Source: Embleya sp040605455 (GTDB taxonomy: Bacteria > Actinomycetota > Actinomycetes > Streptomycetales > Streptomycetaceae). Taken from it: DNA of 53,637 nucleotides. A program made the position numbers and the translations under genes. Location of the stretch: positions 1 to 53,637 of the forward strand of contig NZ_JBEXCV010000051.1 of NCBI RefSeq assembly GCF_040605455.1. The letters are read 5' to 3'. The number at the start of each line of letters is the position of its first letter. The first letter of the stretch is position 1. Positions 33,823-43,361 of the stretch are shown here, one piece after another. Below the pieces are notes generated by a model. That model saw nothing but the letters and a program-made list of their open reading frames with translations. It was not told where the DNA came from and made no database searches.

Positions 33823-35067
33823 ATGACGATCCTCGACGCTGACGCGTCCCCGGCAAACACTGCCGTCCCCGCCTCCCGTGCGAGTCCGGGCCCGGAACCG
33901 GTGCCGATACGAACATGGCTGGGAGTGGTGGCCGTGGCCGTCGGCACTTTCGCCATGGTCACCGTTGAACAGCTCCCCATGGGGCTGCTCACTTCCATCG
34001 GCAGCGGGCTCGGCGTCTCCGAGGGGACAGCCGGTCTCATGGTGACGGTACCCGGGCTCGTCGCGTCCGCCGCCGCGCCGCTGCTGCCCGTGGCGATCGG
34101 CCGCCTCGACCGGCGCACGGTACTGCTCGGTCTGCTGACGCTGATGGTCGCGGCCAACCTGATATCGGTGTTCGCGCCGAACTTCGCGGTACTCCTGGCC
34201 TCGCGGTTCCTCGTGGGCATCAGCATCGGTGGATTCTGGGCGCTCGCCGCGGGAATCGCGGTTCGGATGGTCCCTACGGAGCACGTTTCCCGTGCCACCG
34301 CAATCACCTTCGGCGGTGCCACCGCAGCGAACGTGCTGGGCGTCCCGGCCGGCACGTTGATCGGCGAGTTCGCCGACTGGCGGGTGGCCTTCGCCACGGT
34401 GGGCGCACTCGGACTGCTGGTCGTGGCTGCACTGCGCATGCTTCTGCCGCCGCTGCCGGCCGGCGACCCGGTTCGCCTCGAATCGCTCGCGGCGCAGTTT
34501 CGTAACCCGGCCGTGCGGACCGGCGTGCTGGCCACGTTCCTGCTTGTGGGCGGGCACTTCGCCGCGTTCACGTTCGTCAGCCCGATCCTGCAGGACGTGT
34601 CCGGCATCGGCGGTGGCATGGTCGGTCCGCTGCTGCTGGGCTTCGGTGCCGCGGGCATCGTCGGCAACTTCATGATCGGCGGCATGGCCGGGCGCAACGC
34701 CCGCAAGGCGATCATCGTGATCAGCCTCCTGCTCGCCGCGATCCTCGCGCTGTTCCCGTTGCTCGGCACGACTCAGGTCGGCGGCATGGTCCTGCTGATC
34801 GGCTGGGGGCTGGCCTTCGGCGGCGTCCCCATCAGCGTGCAGACCTGGATCCTCCAGTCGGCCCCCGGCGAGACCGAATCGGCCACTGCGCTGAATACCT
34901 CCGTGTTCAACCTCGCCATCGCCCTCGGCGCACTGTTCGGCGGGTTGATCGTCAACGCGACCAGCCTCACCACCGCCCTGGGCTTCGGCGCGGGGATCGC
35001 GTTCCTGACCTCCCTCGCGGTCCGGGCGGCCGGCAACTCCGCACACCCGGCGCCCAGCCGACGCTGA
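33823..35067 (+). CDS. MFS transporter (AraJ/sugar-efflux-like, DHA1)
   Basis: This 414-aa protein has 12 likely transmembrane helices. A polar N-terminus (residues 1-30) is followed by WLGVVAVAVGTFAMVTVEQL. Transport motifs include PVAIGRLDRRTVLL near residue 86 (loop 2-3) and ASRFLVGISIGGFWALAAGI near 125. This composition fits the DHA1 group of purine/arabinose exporters (NepI, AraJ). It probably extrudes a small polar compound or drug by proton antiport. A LysR gene lies beyond the next small gene and points toward it, so control by that regulator is possible but not evident. The ATG at 33823 is the most likely start. Confidence 0.85.
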   Translation: MTILDADASPANTAVPASRASPGPEPVPIRTWLGVVAVAVGTFAMVTVEQLPMGLLTSIGSGLGVSEGTAGLMVTVPGLVASAAAPLLPVAIGRLDRRTVLLGLLTLMVAANLISVFAPNFAVLLASRFLVGISIGGFWALAAGIAVRMVPTEHVSRATAITFGGATAANVLGVPAGTLIGEFADWRVAFATVGALGLLVVAALRMLLPPLPAGDPVRLESLAAQFRNPAVRTGVLATFLLVGGHFAAFTFVSPILQDVSGIGGGMVGPLLLGFGAAGIVGNFMIGGMAGRNARKAIIVISLLLAAILALFPLLGTTQVGGMVLLIGWGLAFGGVPISVQTWILQSAPGETESATALNTSVFNLAIALGALFGGLIVNATSLTTALGFGAGIAFLTSLAVRAAGNSAHPAPSRR

Positions 35068-35123
35068 ACCACGAACCGCCCCGACTGCGGGAGGACATCG
35101 ACCCTCCTGTGAAGGACATCGAC

Positions 35124-35498
35124 ATGACCATGACCGACCATCCCGATGACGACACCGACGCCCAGCCGATCGGGCACCTGTCGACCGACCTGGTCACCCA
35201 AGTGATCGCCGCGGCGATCCGCGTGCAACGCGCGGTCGAACAAGTCCCCGGCTACACAGGCCAACCCACGAACACACGAACGTCCCGCCCAACACCCGGA
35301 CTCGCGTGCCATCGACCACGAGGGTCGAACCGCAGCGACGCTCGGCAACCGCTCGAAGACGCAGTCGCGGCCGACTATGCCGCGGCCGTCAACGGCCTCA
35401 GGCGCATGATCGCCGAGCTGGACGGCGGGGAGGACCCGGTCAAGGAAAGCGGGCGCCTACGACGTGCCTCCGCGCGAACCATGCCTATCGCGAGCTGA
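35124..35498 (+). CDS. Hypothetical protein, possibly degraded
   Basis: This 124-aa frame begins at ATG 35124 with GAAGGA seven bases upstream. Its first part (DDDTDAQPIGHLSTDLVTQV and IAAAIRVQRAVEQ) and a later part (LEDAVAADYAAAVNGLRRMI followed by AELDGGEDP) look like genuine amphipathic helices. The middle 40 residues are low in structure and rich in Arg, Thr and Pro. This suggests an insertion or local frameshift. The last 14 bases overlap the 3' end of the convergent LysR gene. I do not recognise a family. Confidence 0.45.
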   Translation: MTMTDHPDDDTDAQPIGHLSTDLVTQVIAAAIRVQRAVEQVPGYTGQPTNTRTSRPTPGLACHRPRGSNRSDARQPLEDAVAADYAAAVNGLRRMIAELDGGEDPVKESGRLRRASARTMPIAS

Positions 35499-36501
35499 TT
35501 CCACCCGGGAACGCCGAAAGCGACGGTCGCGTTGCTTCGGCCGCGCCGGGCACAACCGGCACGGCCGAAGTACCGGTGGCAGCGGGGATCGTGCCGGGCG
35601 AGGCCAGAGCGGGCGCGACCTCCAGGACGACGTCGACGAAGGCGCGCAGGCGCCGGTCGGTGTCGTCGGAGGTCCGCCACACCAGCCCGTGCTCGATGGG
35701 CGGCATGTCGGGAATCTTGACGAAGCTGATGTCCGGTCGTTGGTAGAAGAGCAGCAGCTGCGCGTCGCCGGGCACGATGGCCCGCCCGGCCGCGACGATG
35801 GCCAGTGCCTCGGCATATGTGCTGCACGGCTCGCTGAATCTGCCGATCGGCTGACCGCCCGGCGTCCAACGGGGCAGGTGGAAGTCGGCCCAATGGGCCG
35901 GGACGGACTCGGCGAACGCGACGAACGTCTCGCCGGCGAGGTCCTCGAACGACACGGCGCCGCGTCCCGCGAGGCGATGGTCCGCGGCGACGCACATGTA
36001 CCTGACGCCACGCGTGACCACCGCGCCGACGCTCATGTCCGGCTCGTCGACCGGCAATGCCGTCAACAGCAGGTCGGCGGTGCCGTCGCGCAACTGCGCT
36101 ACATGGTGATGCAGATGGGTCTCTACGATTCGCACTCGGAAGTCCGGGTTCCGAGCCTCGAACACGGCGTGGGCGGCGGACAGGATGCGCCCGGCCTGGG
36201 TGCCCATGAATCCGACGCTGAGCATGCCGGTCATGCCGCGGCCCGCCATTTCGGCGCGGCCCATCGCACGCTTGATGCCCTCGTACAGCGGCAGCAGGTC
36301 CTCGCGCAGGCTCCGGCCGACCTCGGTCAGCGCGACGCGCCTGCTGGTGCGTGTGAACAGCGCGACACCGAGGCGCCGTTCGGTCTTCTGAACAGTCTGG
36401 GTGACCTGTGGGGGTGAGATGTGCAGGCGAGCCGCGGTACGCCCGAAGTGCAATTCCTCAGCGAGCGTCAGGAATATCTCTATTTCGGCGCGTTCCAGCA
36501 T
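35485..36501 (-). CDS. LysR-family transcriptional regulator
   Basis: This 338-aa regulator has a LysR helix-turn-helix: EIFLTLAEELHFGRTAARLH, then ISPPQVTQTVQKTERRLGVA at residues 6-45. An effector-binding domain follows from about residue 90. It is 30-40 residues longer than the usual 300, with a low-complexity Ala/Pro-rich tail. The start ATG 36501 has AGGAGG upstream, a strong signal. It is divergent from nothing obvious (the next gene upstream reads the same way, 226 bases away) and convergent with the small hypothetical and MFS genes. Confidence 0.87.
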   Translation of the reverse strand: MLERAEIEIFLTLAEELHFGRTAARLHISPPQVTQTVQKTERRLGVALFTRTSRRVALTEVGRSLREDLLPLYEGIKRAMGRAEMAGRGMTGMLSVGFMGTQAGRILSAAHAVFEARNPDFRVRIVETHLHHHVAQLRDGTADLLLTALPVDEPDMSVGAVVTRGVRYMCVAADHRLAGRGAVSFEDLAGETFVAFAESVPAHWADFHLPRWTPGGQPIGRFSEPCSTYAEALAIVAAGRAIVPGDAQLLLFYQRPDISFVKIPDMPPIEHGLVWRTSDDTDRRLRAFVDVVLEVAPALASPGTIPAATGTSAVPVVPGAAEATRPSLSAFPGGISSR

Positions 36502-36727
36502 CCCAGCCCCTCCTCTCAATCAGATACCGGACCGGAACAATCATGCCGCATTGTTCACCAGGGCCGAATGATGGGGGCGCATCGGCCGGATCGGATGCCC
36601 GTCGGGCTGGGCAGGTTTGTGGGCATCCCGATCCGGTGTCGGCGCACTCAGGCGAGGGTGTCGGTCAGGCGGCGCAGGGTGCACGGCTCGGCGAGAATGA
36701 ATGAGCGAGTCGTATGGCGCTACCGGG

Positions 36728-37153
36728 TCACGGGGTCTTGCTGTAGCCGAGCGCCTCGACGATGCGCCCGTCGCGGACCTGCATGAGGTTGACGCCGGCC
36801 ACCGACGTGGACGCCGCGTGCGCGTCGCCGAACACCTCGTTCACCTCGCCGTTCCGGAAGGTGACGTGCCACTTGATGACCGCGCGGTCGCCGAAGACGA
36901 ACACCTCGTCCGGGGCGAATCGGGTGTTGCGGTCGGCGGCCAGTTCCTGCCAGAAGCCGAGGCAGGCGTCGAGACCTTCGTACCGCGCCCCCTCCGGGGC
37001 GGGCTGGACGCTCACCATCACGCAGACATCGGCGACCAAGTCGGTCAGCAGGGCCGGGTCGTGCTTGGTGAAGGCGTCGTTGAACCGGTCGATTACCTCG
37101 GCGGTCGTCCTGGTGCCGGCGTTCGCGGTGTTCTCGTTCAGTCCCATGCTCAT
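36728..37153 (-). CDS. SnoaL-like / NTF2-fold protein
   Basis: This 141-aa protein has the pattern of the NTF2-like superfamily (SnoaL_2 type): VIDRFNDAFTKHDPALLTDL near residues 20-39, ACLGFWQELA, VFVFGDRAVIKWHVTF near 86-101 and LMQVRDGRIVEALGY near 124-138. Members include polyketide cyclases, isomerases and steroid-related enzymes, as well as non-catalytic binding proteins, so the job is open. It is transcribed away from a LysR gene 201 bases upstream, which suggests control by that LysR protein. The start at 37153 has only weak GGAACG upstream. Confidence 0.75.
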   Translation of the reverse strand: MSMGLNENTANAGTRTTAEVIDRFNDAFTKHDPALLTDLVADVCVMVSVQPAPEGARYEGLDACLGFWQELAADRNTRFAPDEVFVFGDRAVIKWHVTFRNGEVNEVFGDAHAASTSVAGVNLMQVRDGRIVEALGYSKTP

Positions 37154-37354
37154 GGTGGTCGTTCCGTTCCCGGTCGGGGTGTGCCTCAGGTGGTTCCACC
37201 ACCGTCCATGATCCGCAGGCCAGGCGGAAACAACGGATCGCTGGCTCCCCACAACGACCCTTGGTAACGGGACGAGACGCGCTTCTCCGGCTCATCCGCG
37301 GCCCATGCGCGCGGGCCGGCCGAGCGCGGACAAAGCGGCCCGTAGACTCGCACC

Positions 37355-38278
37355 ATGATCGATCTGGAGGTGCGCCATCTCGAGTCCTTCATCGCGGTCG
37401 CCCGGGAAGGCAGCATCACCCGCGCCGCCGAGCGGCTGTACCTGACCCAGCAAGCCGTCTCCGCACACGTCAAGCACCTCGAACGGGCCCTCAAGGTCAC
37501 GCTCCTGATACGCACCCACCGCGGCGTGGTCCTCACCCCCGCCGCCGAGGAACTCGTGGCGGGCGGGCGCGCGGTCCTCGCAGAAGTGGCGCAGCTCGCC
37601 GAGCGGGTGCGCAAGATCGCCCACGAGCGGACCGGCACGCTGCGCCTCGCCTTCTGCCCCTATTCCATGACGCTCTTCGCCGCCGAGGTCGCCGAAGCCG
37701 TCGAGACGATGGTGCCGGGCCTGACCGTCGAACTGGCCAGCGTGCGTACACCCCGCGAAGAACTCGCGCTCCTCGACGCGGGGGACGCCGACGCCGCCTT
37801 CATGTGGCTGCCCATCGGCGATGTCGGATTGCGCTATGCGCCGGTACGCACCGACAAGCGCGCCGTCGCGCTGCCTGCCGACCACCGCCTCGCCGACCGC
37901 GGCCGGGTCACCTTCGCCGACTTGGCCGACGAACCCGTCGTGTGCCCCGACATGTTCACTTCCCCGGAAGCCGAACGCCACTGGATCGCCGACCCGCGTC
38001 CCGACGGCACACCGGCGCCGCGCGGCCCCAGGGTTGCTCAGATCGAGGAATGTTTCCTCATGGTCGCCCGCGGCCGCGGCATCTGGTTGGCCCCGGAACC
38101 GCTCGCCCGCTGGGCCCCTGCCATGAACATCCGCTGGGTCCCCATAGCCGACGCCGACCCCGTCGACCTGGCCGTCGTCTGGGCCGATCGCGCCGCCGAT
38201 GACCTGATCGCCACCATGATCGCCGAAGTCCGCACCCTCGTGGGGGAACCCATCGACGGCATCGACCGGGTTGCCTAG
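37355..38278 (+). CDS. LysR-family transcriptional regulator
   Basis: This 307-aa regulator has a LysR DNA-binding domain: LEVRHLESFIAVAREGSITR, then AAERLYLTQQAVSAHVKHLE at residues 4-43. The typical effector domain (TGTLRLAF near residue 92) follows. It is divergent from the SnoaL-like gene and therefore probably regulates it. It ends at the same base where the convergent esterase gene ends, so the two stop codons are directly adjacent (TAG and CTA side by side). Confidence 0.87.
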   Translation: MIDLEVRHLESFIAVAREGSITRAAERLYLTQQAVSAHVKHLERALKVTLLIRTHRGVVLTPAAEELVAGGRAVLAEVAQLAERVRKIAHERTGTLRLAFCPYSMTLFAAEVAEAVETMVPGLTVELASVRTPREELALLDAGDADAAFMWLPIGDVGLRYAPVRTDKRAVALPADHRLADRGRVTFADLADEPVVCPDMFTSPEAERHWIADPRPDGTPAPRGPRVAQIEECFLMVARGRGIWLAPEPLARWAPAMNIRWVPIADADPVDLAVVWADRAADDLIATMIAEVRTLVGEPIDGIDRVA

Positions 38279-39436
38279 CTAGGAGACCTTCGACCACCCC
38301 GCGTTGGTGGTGCACTGGTTGTCCGAGGCCGTGCCGGCGATCACCTTGAGGAAGTCGGCCAGGTCCTTCTGCCAGTACGCCCAGTCGTGCGTGCCCGGCC
38401 CGGTGCAGAACCGGTGCGCGGTACCGGCCGTATTCAGCTTGGCGTGGAAGTCGACCGCGTCGCTCTGGATCTGCGCGTCCGAACCGCCGGCGGTGTTGCC
38501 GGCGTAGAAGGCGAACTTGCCGCCGTACGAACCGTATCCGCCTGCCGCAGCGATCTTCACCGGGTTCTGCGCATCCCACGTGTCGATGGTGCCGAACACC
38601 TGATGCGGGCCCCACAACCAACCGAGCGGGTACTGATACCGCGCCAGATTCGGGGTGTTGGCGTCGTACGCGCCGATGAACGCGCCCGGGGCGGTCGGGG
38701 CCAGTGGCACCTGGACCACCGACCCGTGCACGAGCGCCTGCGCCCACGGCATCTCGATGTTGGTGCCGGGCGAGAAGCCCGCCGCCGCCGAGAACAGTTC
38801 CGGGTAGCGCCCGGCGTAGCGCAACGCGCCGTAACCGCCCATCGACAGACCCGCGATGGAGCGGCCCGACCTGTCGGTGATCGTGTTGAAGTTGGCGTCG
38901 ATCCACGGCACCAACTGCTTCATGTGGAAGGTCTCCCACTGCGGCGCGATGTTGCCGGTCGTACCGGTCACCCAGTCGCTGTACCAACCCGCGTCACCGC
39001 CCTCCGGCATCACCACGATGCCGTCGAAGGCGGCATTCGCGGTGATCGCCGCGACATCGCCCTTGTCCGACCACGACGCGAAGGTGTCGTTGCCGCCGTG
39101 CAGCAGGTACAGCGACCGGTACGGGTGCGCCGGGTCGGTCCGGTACCCGGCCGGCAGCAGGATTCGCACCTTGATCTGCGGGTGCGCGGGCACCGTCGGC
39201 GCGCCCGGGCCAAGATTTTTGTGGATCGCGTCCGTGGTGAGCGTGAGGTCGTAGAACGGTGCGGTCTCGGTCGGGGTCGACTTGGCCCAGTGCACGACCG
39301 TGATGCCGTGCGAGGCGGCGGCCGGCAGGGTCGGCGGATCGGGCACGACCGCCGCCGCCGGTTGCACGGCCAGGCCGGTGACCAACAGCATCGCCGCCGC
39401 CGCGCCGGTCAGGATGGTGCGTCTCAGGTTCCGCAT
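38279..39436 (-). CDS. Secreted alpha/beta-hydrolase esterase (antigen 85 / esterase D type)
   Basis: This 385-aa protein has a signal peptide (MRNLRRTILTGAAAAMLLVT, cleavage after VQPAAA near residue 30) and an esterase-D/antigen-85-like alpha/beta hydrolase domain. Features are YRSLYLLHGGND near 108, GIVVMPEGGDAGWYSDW near 140, nucleophile GLSMGGYGALRY (Ser near 196) and a C-terminal GTHDWAYWQKDL with the catalytic His near 360. Related enzymes are mycolyltransferases in mycolic-acid bacteria and feruloyl or polyester-type esterases elsewhere; streptomycetes lack mycolates, so an esterase is more likely. The ATG at 39436 has GGAAAG 8-9 bases upstream; GTG 39445 is an alternative. Confidence 0.85.
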   Translation of the reverse strand: MRNLRRTILTGAAAAMLLVTGLAVQPAAAVVPDPPTLPAAASHGITVVHWAKSTPTETAPFYDLTLTTDAIHKNLGPGAPTVPAHPQIKVRILLPAGYRTDPAHPYRSLYLLHGGNDTFASWSDKGDVAAITANAAFDGIVVMPEGGDAGWYSDWVTGTTGNIAPQWETFHMKQLVPWIDANFNTITDRSGRSIAGLSMGGYGALRYAGRYPELFSAAAGFSPGTNIEMPWAQALVHGSVVQVPLAPTAPGAFIGAYDANTPNLARYQYPLGWLWGPHQVFGTIDTWDAQNPVKIAAAGGYGSYGGKFAFYAGNTAGGSDAQIQSDAVDFHAKLNTAGTAHRFCTGPGTHDWAYWQKDLADFLKVIAGTASDNQCTTNAGWSKVS

Positions 39437-39547
39437 CGGCCCCACTTTCCGTTGCCGCCACGTCCGAAGCGGTGGCTTCCGGAACCACCGTTTCGGGCCG
39501 ACGCCCGGACGTCTTGGAGAAAACCGACGTCCGGCGCGCCGACCGGG

Positions 39548-40444
39548 TCAGCCGGCGGTGGGATACGGCCACGGATTGGCGCCGCACACCTTGCCGTTGT
39601 CCGCCTCGCGGCTCTTGGTCTGCTGCATCATCACCGGCGCCAGGCCGCCCGGACCGCAGCGGGTGCTGTGCTGGTGGCCCAGCCGATGGCCGACCTCGTG
39701 GTTGATCAGCATCTGCCGGTAGCCGCGGATGTCGTCACCGCAGGCAGTCGAACCCTGGGCCCAGCGCCAGCCGTTGATCATCACCCACGGCGTTCCGTTG
39801 GCGTTGCAGGACACGTTGGACCTGCTGGTGTCGCCCACGATGGGCGAGCAGATCCGGTGCACGGTGCCGGGACTGGACAGCCGCACCACGAAGGACGCTT
39901 TCGCGGCGTCGGTGCGCTCGAAGACCAGGGAGTCCCGGGCCCAACTGCGCGCATCGTTGAGGGTGTGCTGCACCATCGCGGCGAACAGTGTGCCGTCCAG
40001 CGCGAGGCCCTCCTCGATCTCCACCCGATAGGTGAACCGCTTGCCCGCTGCGGGCCCGGTATCGCGGCCCGGCACGGTGACGAACCGCCCACCGAGCTTG
40101 AGGGTGGGCTCCAACGGGAATCGCAGCCCCGCCTGGGTGTCGGGGTCCTGCGACGCGGATGCCCGAACCGGCAGGTCCCGCTGGGCCGACGGCTGCTCGG
40201 GCAGCGGTGTCGACCCGGTCGATCGAGCGCTCGGCACCGGGGTCGCGCCGATGTCGACGGATGGCGCGCCGCCGCCGGAGATCCCGGGCAGCGCCGCCAC
40301 CACGCATAGCGCGGCGGCCACCGCCACACCCACACCGAACATCGCGCGACGTACGACACGCGGACGACCGGCGGAGCGGACGTGGGCACCGTTTCGGGCG
40401 GTGGCACGCGGTTTGGCCCGACGGCCCGTGCTGCGTCCGCTCAC
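39548..40444 (-). CDS. DUF3152 protein, putative secreted zinc metalloprotease
   Basis: This 298-aa protein has a basic N-terminus and one membrane segment (MFGVGVAVAAALCVVAALPG, near residues 38-57). A Ser/Pro/Thr-rich linker comes next, followed by a DUF3152 domain. The domain ends with MLINHEVGHRLGHQH, an extended HExxHxxGxxH zinc-binding motif, and then CGPGGLAPVMMQQT (Met-turn region), as in metzincin proteases. Four Cys in this domain could form disulfides. It should act outside the cell, but a substrate is unknown. Its GTG start overlaps the stop of the upstream membrane-protein relic by 4 bases (GTGA), showing that the two were an operon with the sigma factor gene. Confidence 0.8.
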   Translation of the reverse strand: MSGRSTGRRAKPRATARNGAHVRSAGRPRVVRRAMFGVGVAVAAALCVVAALPGISGGGAPSVDIGATPVPSARSTGSTPLPEQPSAQRDLPVRASASQDPDTQAGLRFPLEPTLKLGGRFVTVPGRDTGPAAGKRFTYRVEIEEGLALDGTLFAAMVQHTLNDARSWARDSLVFERTDAAKASFVVRLSSPGTVHRICSPIVGDTSRSNVSCNANGTPWVMINGWRWAQGSTACGDDIRGYRQMLINHEVGHRLGHQHSTRCGPGGLAPVMMQQTKSREADNGKVCGANPWPYPTAG

Positions 40445-41094
40445 CCCGTCCCCACGCCGGATTCCAGGAGACGCCGGGCGACCGGTTCCCAACGGGTGCT
40501 CCGGGCGATCTCCGCGCCCTGTTCGTCGGTCAGCGACGGTCTCGACTTGACGGCCTGCGGGATCTTCCCGTCCAGCGGCCCGTTGGCCCAGATCAGGCGG
40601 AGTACGGCCGTGCCGACCGACACGTGCAGCCCTTGGGCTCGGAAGACGCCGTCCGGGCCGACCACGCTCTCCACGGCGAGCGCCACCCCGTCCCGTCCCG
40701 GTGCCACGCACTTGACGCTGTGCTTGAGCCCGAATTCGTCCGTGCGCTCGGCCGAGGGCTGCCGAATGCTTCGACAGTCCGCCAGGTCACCGGGCCGCAA
40801 CGACGCGGAGACCACCCCACCCGGTCCGACCAAGCCGTCGTCCCGGGTCACCTCGGCCGAGATGCCGGTGTCCGGGGCGTATCCGGTCCGCACCGCCGAC
40901 CAACTCCCCTGCGGGAGCAGGCCGGTCAGCACCTCACCGAGGTCCCGGGCGATCGCCACGCGAGCGACGTCGATCCGGCCGTCCGCGGTCGGCGAGTTCG
41001 GCCGGGCCGCCATCGAGGCCGGTATCGCCACCCGCTCGGGAGCCGCGTCGCCGTTGTTCACCACAACCGTGGCCGTCCCTGCGATGACCAGCAC
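40441..41094 (-). pseudogene. Membrane-anchored extracytoplasmic protein, N-terminus lost
   Basis: The readable part (about 217 codons) begins in the middle of a transmembrane helix (VLVIAGTATVVVNNG). It then reads as an extracytoplasmic domain of unknown type, with two likely disulfide Cys in GDLADCRSIRQ and HSVKCVAPGRD. Upstream, in the same frame, the sequence is antisense-like noise overlapping the truncated sigma factor. Such proteins normally follow a SigE-family sigma gene and begin with a cytoplasmic head before the helix. A deletion seems to have fused the sigma gene's middle to this helix. A GTG at 41094 might still allow translation of a secreted-looking remnant. Confidence 0.6.
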
Positions 41095-41423
41095 CGCTGC
41101 GTCATCCGCACGTCCGGGAGATCCGCGTCGGCCGCCGTGTCGGGTCGGCGCTCCAGGGCCGACGCGTCGATGCCGGGCAGTTCGGTGGAGCTCCGGCGGC
41201 GTCTGCGGTCCAGGTATGCGTTCAAGAGCACACGCCTGGCATGGGCGTGTGGTTGGTCGGTGTGTTCTATCCGGCGCCAGGCCACGTAAAGCTTCTCCAG
41301 CGCGATCTGGGTGAGGTCCTCGGCGAGACGCCAGTCGCCGCACAACAGGTATGCCGTCTGGCAGAGACGGTGTGCCGAGGTCCGGGCGAACTCGGTGAAC
41401 CCCTCACGGCCCTGTGGGCCCAT
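41058..41423 (-). pseudogene. SigE-family RNA polymerase sigma factor, truncated after region 2
   Basis: The start is intact (AAGGAGG six bases before ATG 41423). Region 2 is present: FTEFARTSAHRLCQTAYLLC, DWRLAEDLTQIALEKLYVAW (the promoter -10 and core-binding helices) and HARRVLLNAYLDRRRRRS. At about residue 105 the protein should continue into region 4 (-35 recognition helix). Instead it runs into QRCWSSQGRPRLW and a stop at 121 residues. Region 4 is missing, so the protein cannot recognise -35 elements. The break coincides with the place where the next gene's head is missing, pointing to one deletion of several hundred bases. Confidence 0.75.
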
Positions 41424-41588
41424 CCCGTCCTCCTTTCCTGCCGCTACCGTCCTTGATCCATACGCATCCGGGGGCCGATAGGATGCATGTGGCCTGCATC
41501 ACAGCGGGCAACGGCCCGGTCGCCCGCCACGCCCACGGCGGGTCGAACGTGCGCGGCTCGCCTCGGACTCATCCCGGAGGCTCGAAAC

Positions 41589-42890
41589 GTGCCACGCACC
41601 CCGCCGAATCCGAGCCATCCGGCGCCCGGCGACCTGCCGTTCGTCGTGCACGAGTGGTTCCACAGCCCCGGTGACCCCTGGTTCTTCGTGCTGGTGCGCC
41701 TTCGGGGCGGCGCACCGGAGTTGACCGACCTGCGCGAGCTGGTCCGGTCACGCTGGGGGCCAGTGCCCCGGATGCGGCTGCGCGCGGGCCCGACGCCGAC
41801 CGGACGCCGGCGCGGACGTCCGCGCTGGTTCGTGGCCGACGAGCTCGACCCGGAGCGGCAGGTCGTCGCCGCGCCGCTCGCGCCCGGCCCGGACGCGCTG
41901 CGCGAGCGGGTCGGCGAATTGCTCGGCGACCCGCTGCGGTCGACCGTGGCCACGTGGCGGCTGTACCTGCTGTCCGGCCCCGAAGTCGACGGATTCGCCG
42001 TGCTGTTGCGGGTGCACCACGCGGTGGCGGACGGGGTCTCGGTGATCCGGCTGCTGGAGCGACTGATGGGCGAGGGCGCCGAAGCGGGAGCGCCCTGGCC
42101 CGGCGGCGCGGTGCGCCGGGTGCCGCCGGGACCGGCCTCGGTACGCGGGGTCCTGGCCACCGTCGCCGGGGTGTTGGGACGGAACTCGCGCCTGTCGTTC
42201 AACGGCCGCCCCGGCGACGGTCGTCACCCGGCCTGGGTGACGGTGTCCGCACAGACGGTCCGAGCCGCCCGGCACGCGGCTCCGGGCACCGCGCGCCCGA
42301 CCGTCAACGACGTGTATCTGGCGGCGGTTTCCGGGGCGCTGCGCACCGTCCTGGCGGACCGGCCGATACCGGGCCGCGTCGCCGCGCTGGTCCCCGTGGA
42401 CATGCGCGCGGCGGACGAGGCGTCCCGCATCGGCAATGTGGTGTCCTTCTTCCGGATCCCGCTACCGCTCACCGAGTCGCATCCACGTGCCCGGTTGGCC
42501 CGGGTCCGCGTTGAGACGGCCCGCGCCAAGTCGATCGGGCAGGCCGCCATCGCGCGAACCACCATCGAGGTCGCCGCCCGGTTACCACTGGTCGTGACCC
42601 GGCTCGCCGACCTGATCACCATGTCCGCGGGCTATGCGAACACCACTTGCACCAACATCCCCGGCCCGAAAACCCCGTTGGTGCTGCTCGGCCGCCCGGC
42701 TGTCGAACTGATCGCGGCGCCGCCGCTGATGGGCTCGCAGAACGTGGTCTTCGGCTTCACGAGCCACGGCGACACGTTCACGGCCGGCGTCACCACGGAC
42801 CGTGCCCATCGCGCACTGGCCGACCGGCTCGCCCGAGCCCTCGGCACCGAGTTCGAGAAACTGGCGGCGGCAGCGACCGCGCCTTACTGA
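41589..42890 (+). CDS. Wax ester synthase / diacylglycerol acyltransferase-like (WS/DGAT)
   Basis: This 433-aa protein belongs to the bifunctional WS/DGAT family that joins acyl-CoA to fatty alcohols or diacylglycerol to make storage lipids. The catalytic motif HHAVADGVS (HHxxxDG) is near residue 142. The C-terminal half has the family's DUF1298 features: VNDVYLAAVSGALRTVL, ALVPVDMRAADE, GNVVSFFRIPLP and CTNIPGPKTPLVLLGRP. It is slightly shorter than typical (about 450). The start is GTG 41589 with GGAGG nine bases upstream; an earlier GTG/ATG would add an unsupported Arg/Ala-rich leader. It is divergent from the truncated sigma factor gene. Confidence 0.85.
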   Translation: MPRTPPNPSHPAPGDLPFVVHEWFHSPGDPWFFVLVRLRGGAPELTDLRELVRSRWGPVPRMRLRAGPTPTGRRRGRPRWFVADELDPERQVVAAPLAPGPDALRERVGELLGDPLRSTVATWRLYLLSGPEVDGFAVLLRVHHAVADGVSVIRLLERLMGEGAEAGAPWPGGAVRRVPPGPASVRGVLATVAGVLGRNSRLSFNGRPGDGRHPAWVTVSAQTVRAARHAAPGTARPTVNDVYLAAVSGALRTVLADRPIPGRVAALVPVDMRAADEASRIGNVVSFFRIPLPLTESHPRARLARVRVETARAKSIGQAAIARTTIEVAARLPLVVTRLADLITMSAGYANTTCTNIPGPKTPLVLLGRPAVELIAAPPLMGSQNVVFGFTSHGDTFTAGVTTDRAHRALADRLARALGTEFEKLAAAATAPY

Positions 42891-43260
42891 GCCGGGCCCG
42901 GTTCGTTCCCCGTTCGGCCCTGCGCCGACCCGGGACGGGCCGACGGGCGCGTGTCGCGATCGGTCCCCTGTGTGGCATGTCGGGCCATCCGTGCCGACCC
43001 CAGCCGGGTCATACGTTTCTCGTGTACCCCGGAACGGCGCCGCCGATCGATCCGGTCGCCGAGCACGAGCGCGGTCACGGACGAGAGCACGGACACGCCA
43101 CGAACAAGCGCAGGGACGCGAGCATGAGCGCGACCACCGACCTACCCGACCCGGCCTCGGCGGCGACCGCCGAGGGCTGAGGTCCGTTCGCCCACCCGGG
43201 CCGCCGGGATCCGACTGCGGGGAGCGCAGTCGGGCCATGGGGCGGTCCCGGTGCGCGCGA

Positions 43261-43300
43261 GGGAGGGGTTTCGCCGTCACGGGGCGGCGAAACCCCTCCC
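43261..43300. terminator. Long perfect hairpin (16-bp stem)
   Basis: Arms 43261-43276 and 43285-43300 are perfectly complementary around an 8-base loop. The stem core reads GGGGTTTCGCCG. The same core occurs in the hairpin at 45846-45890. It lies 370 bases after the acyltransferase gene and 370 before the cupin gene, so it may be a terminator or a dispersed repeat. Confidence 0.65.
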
Positions 43301-43361
43301 GTCCGGCGTGGCGACGCGTCGGCGCGTGCTCCCGACGTCGTCTCCTCGCCTCTTCACCTCT

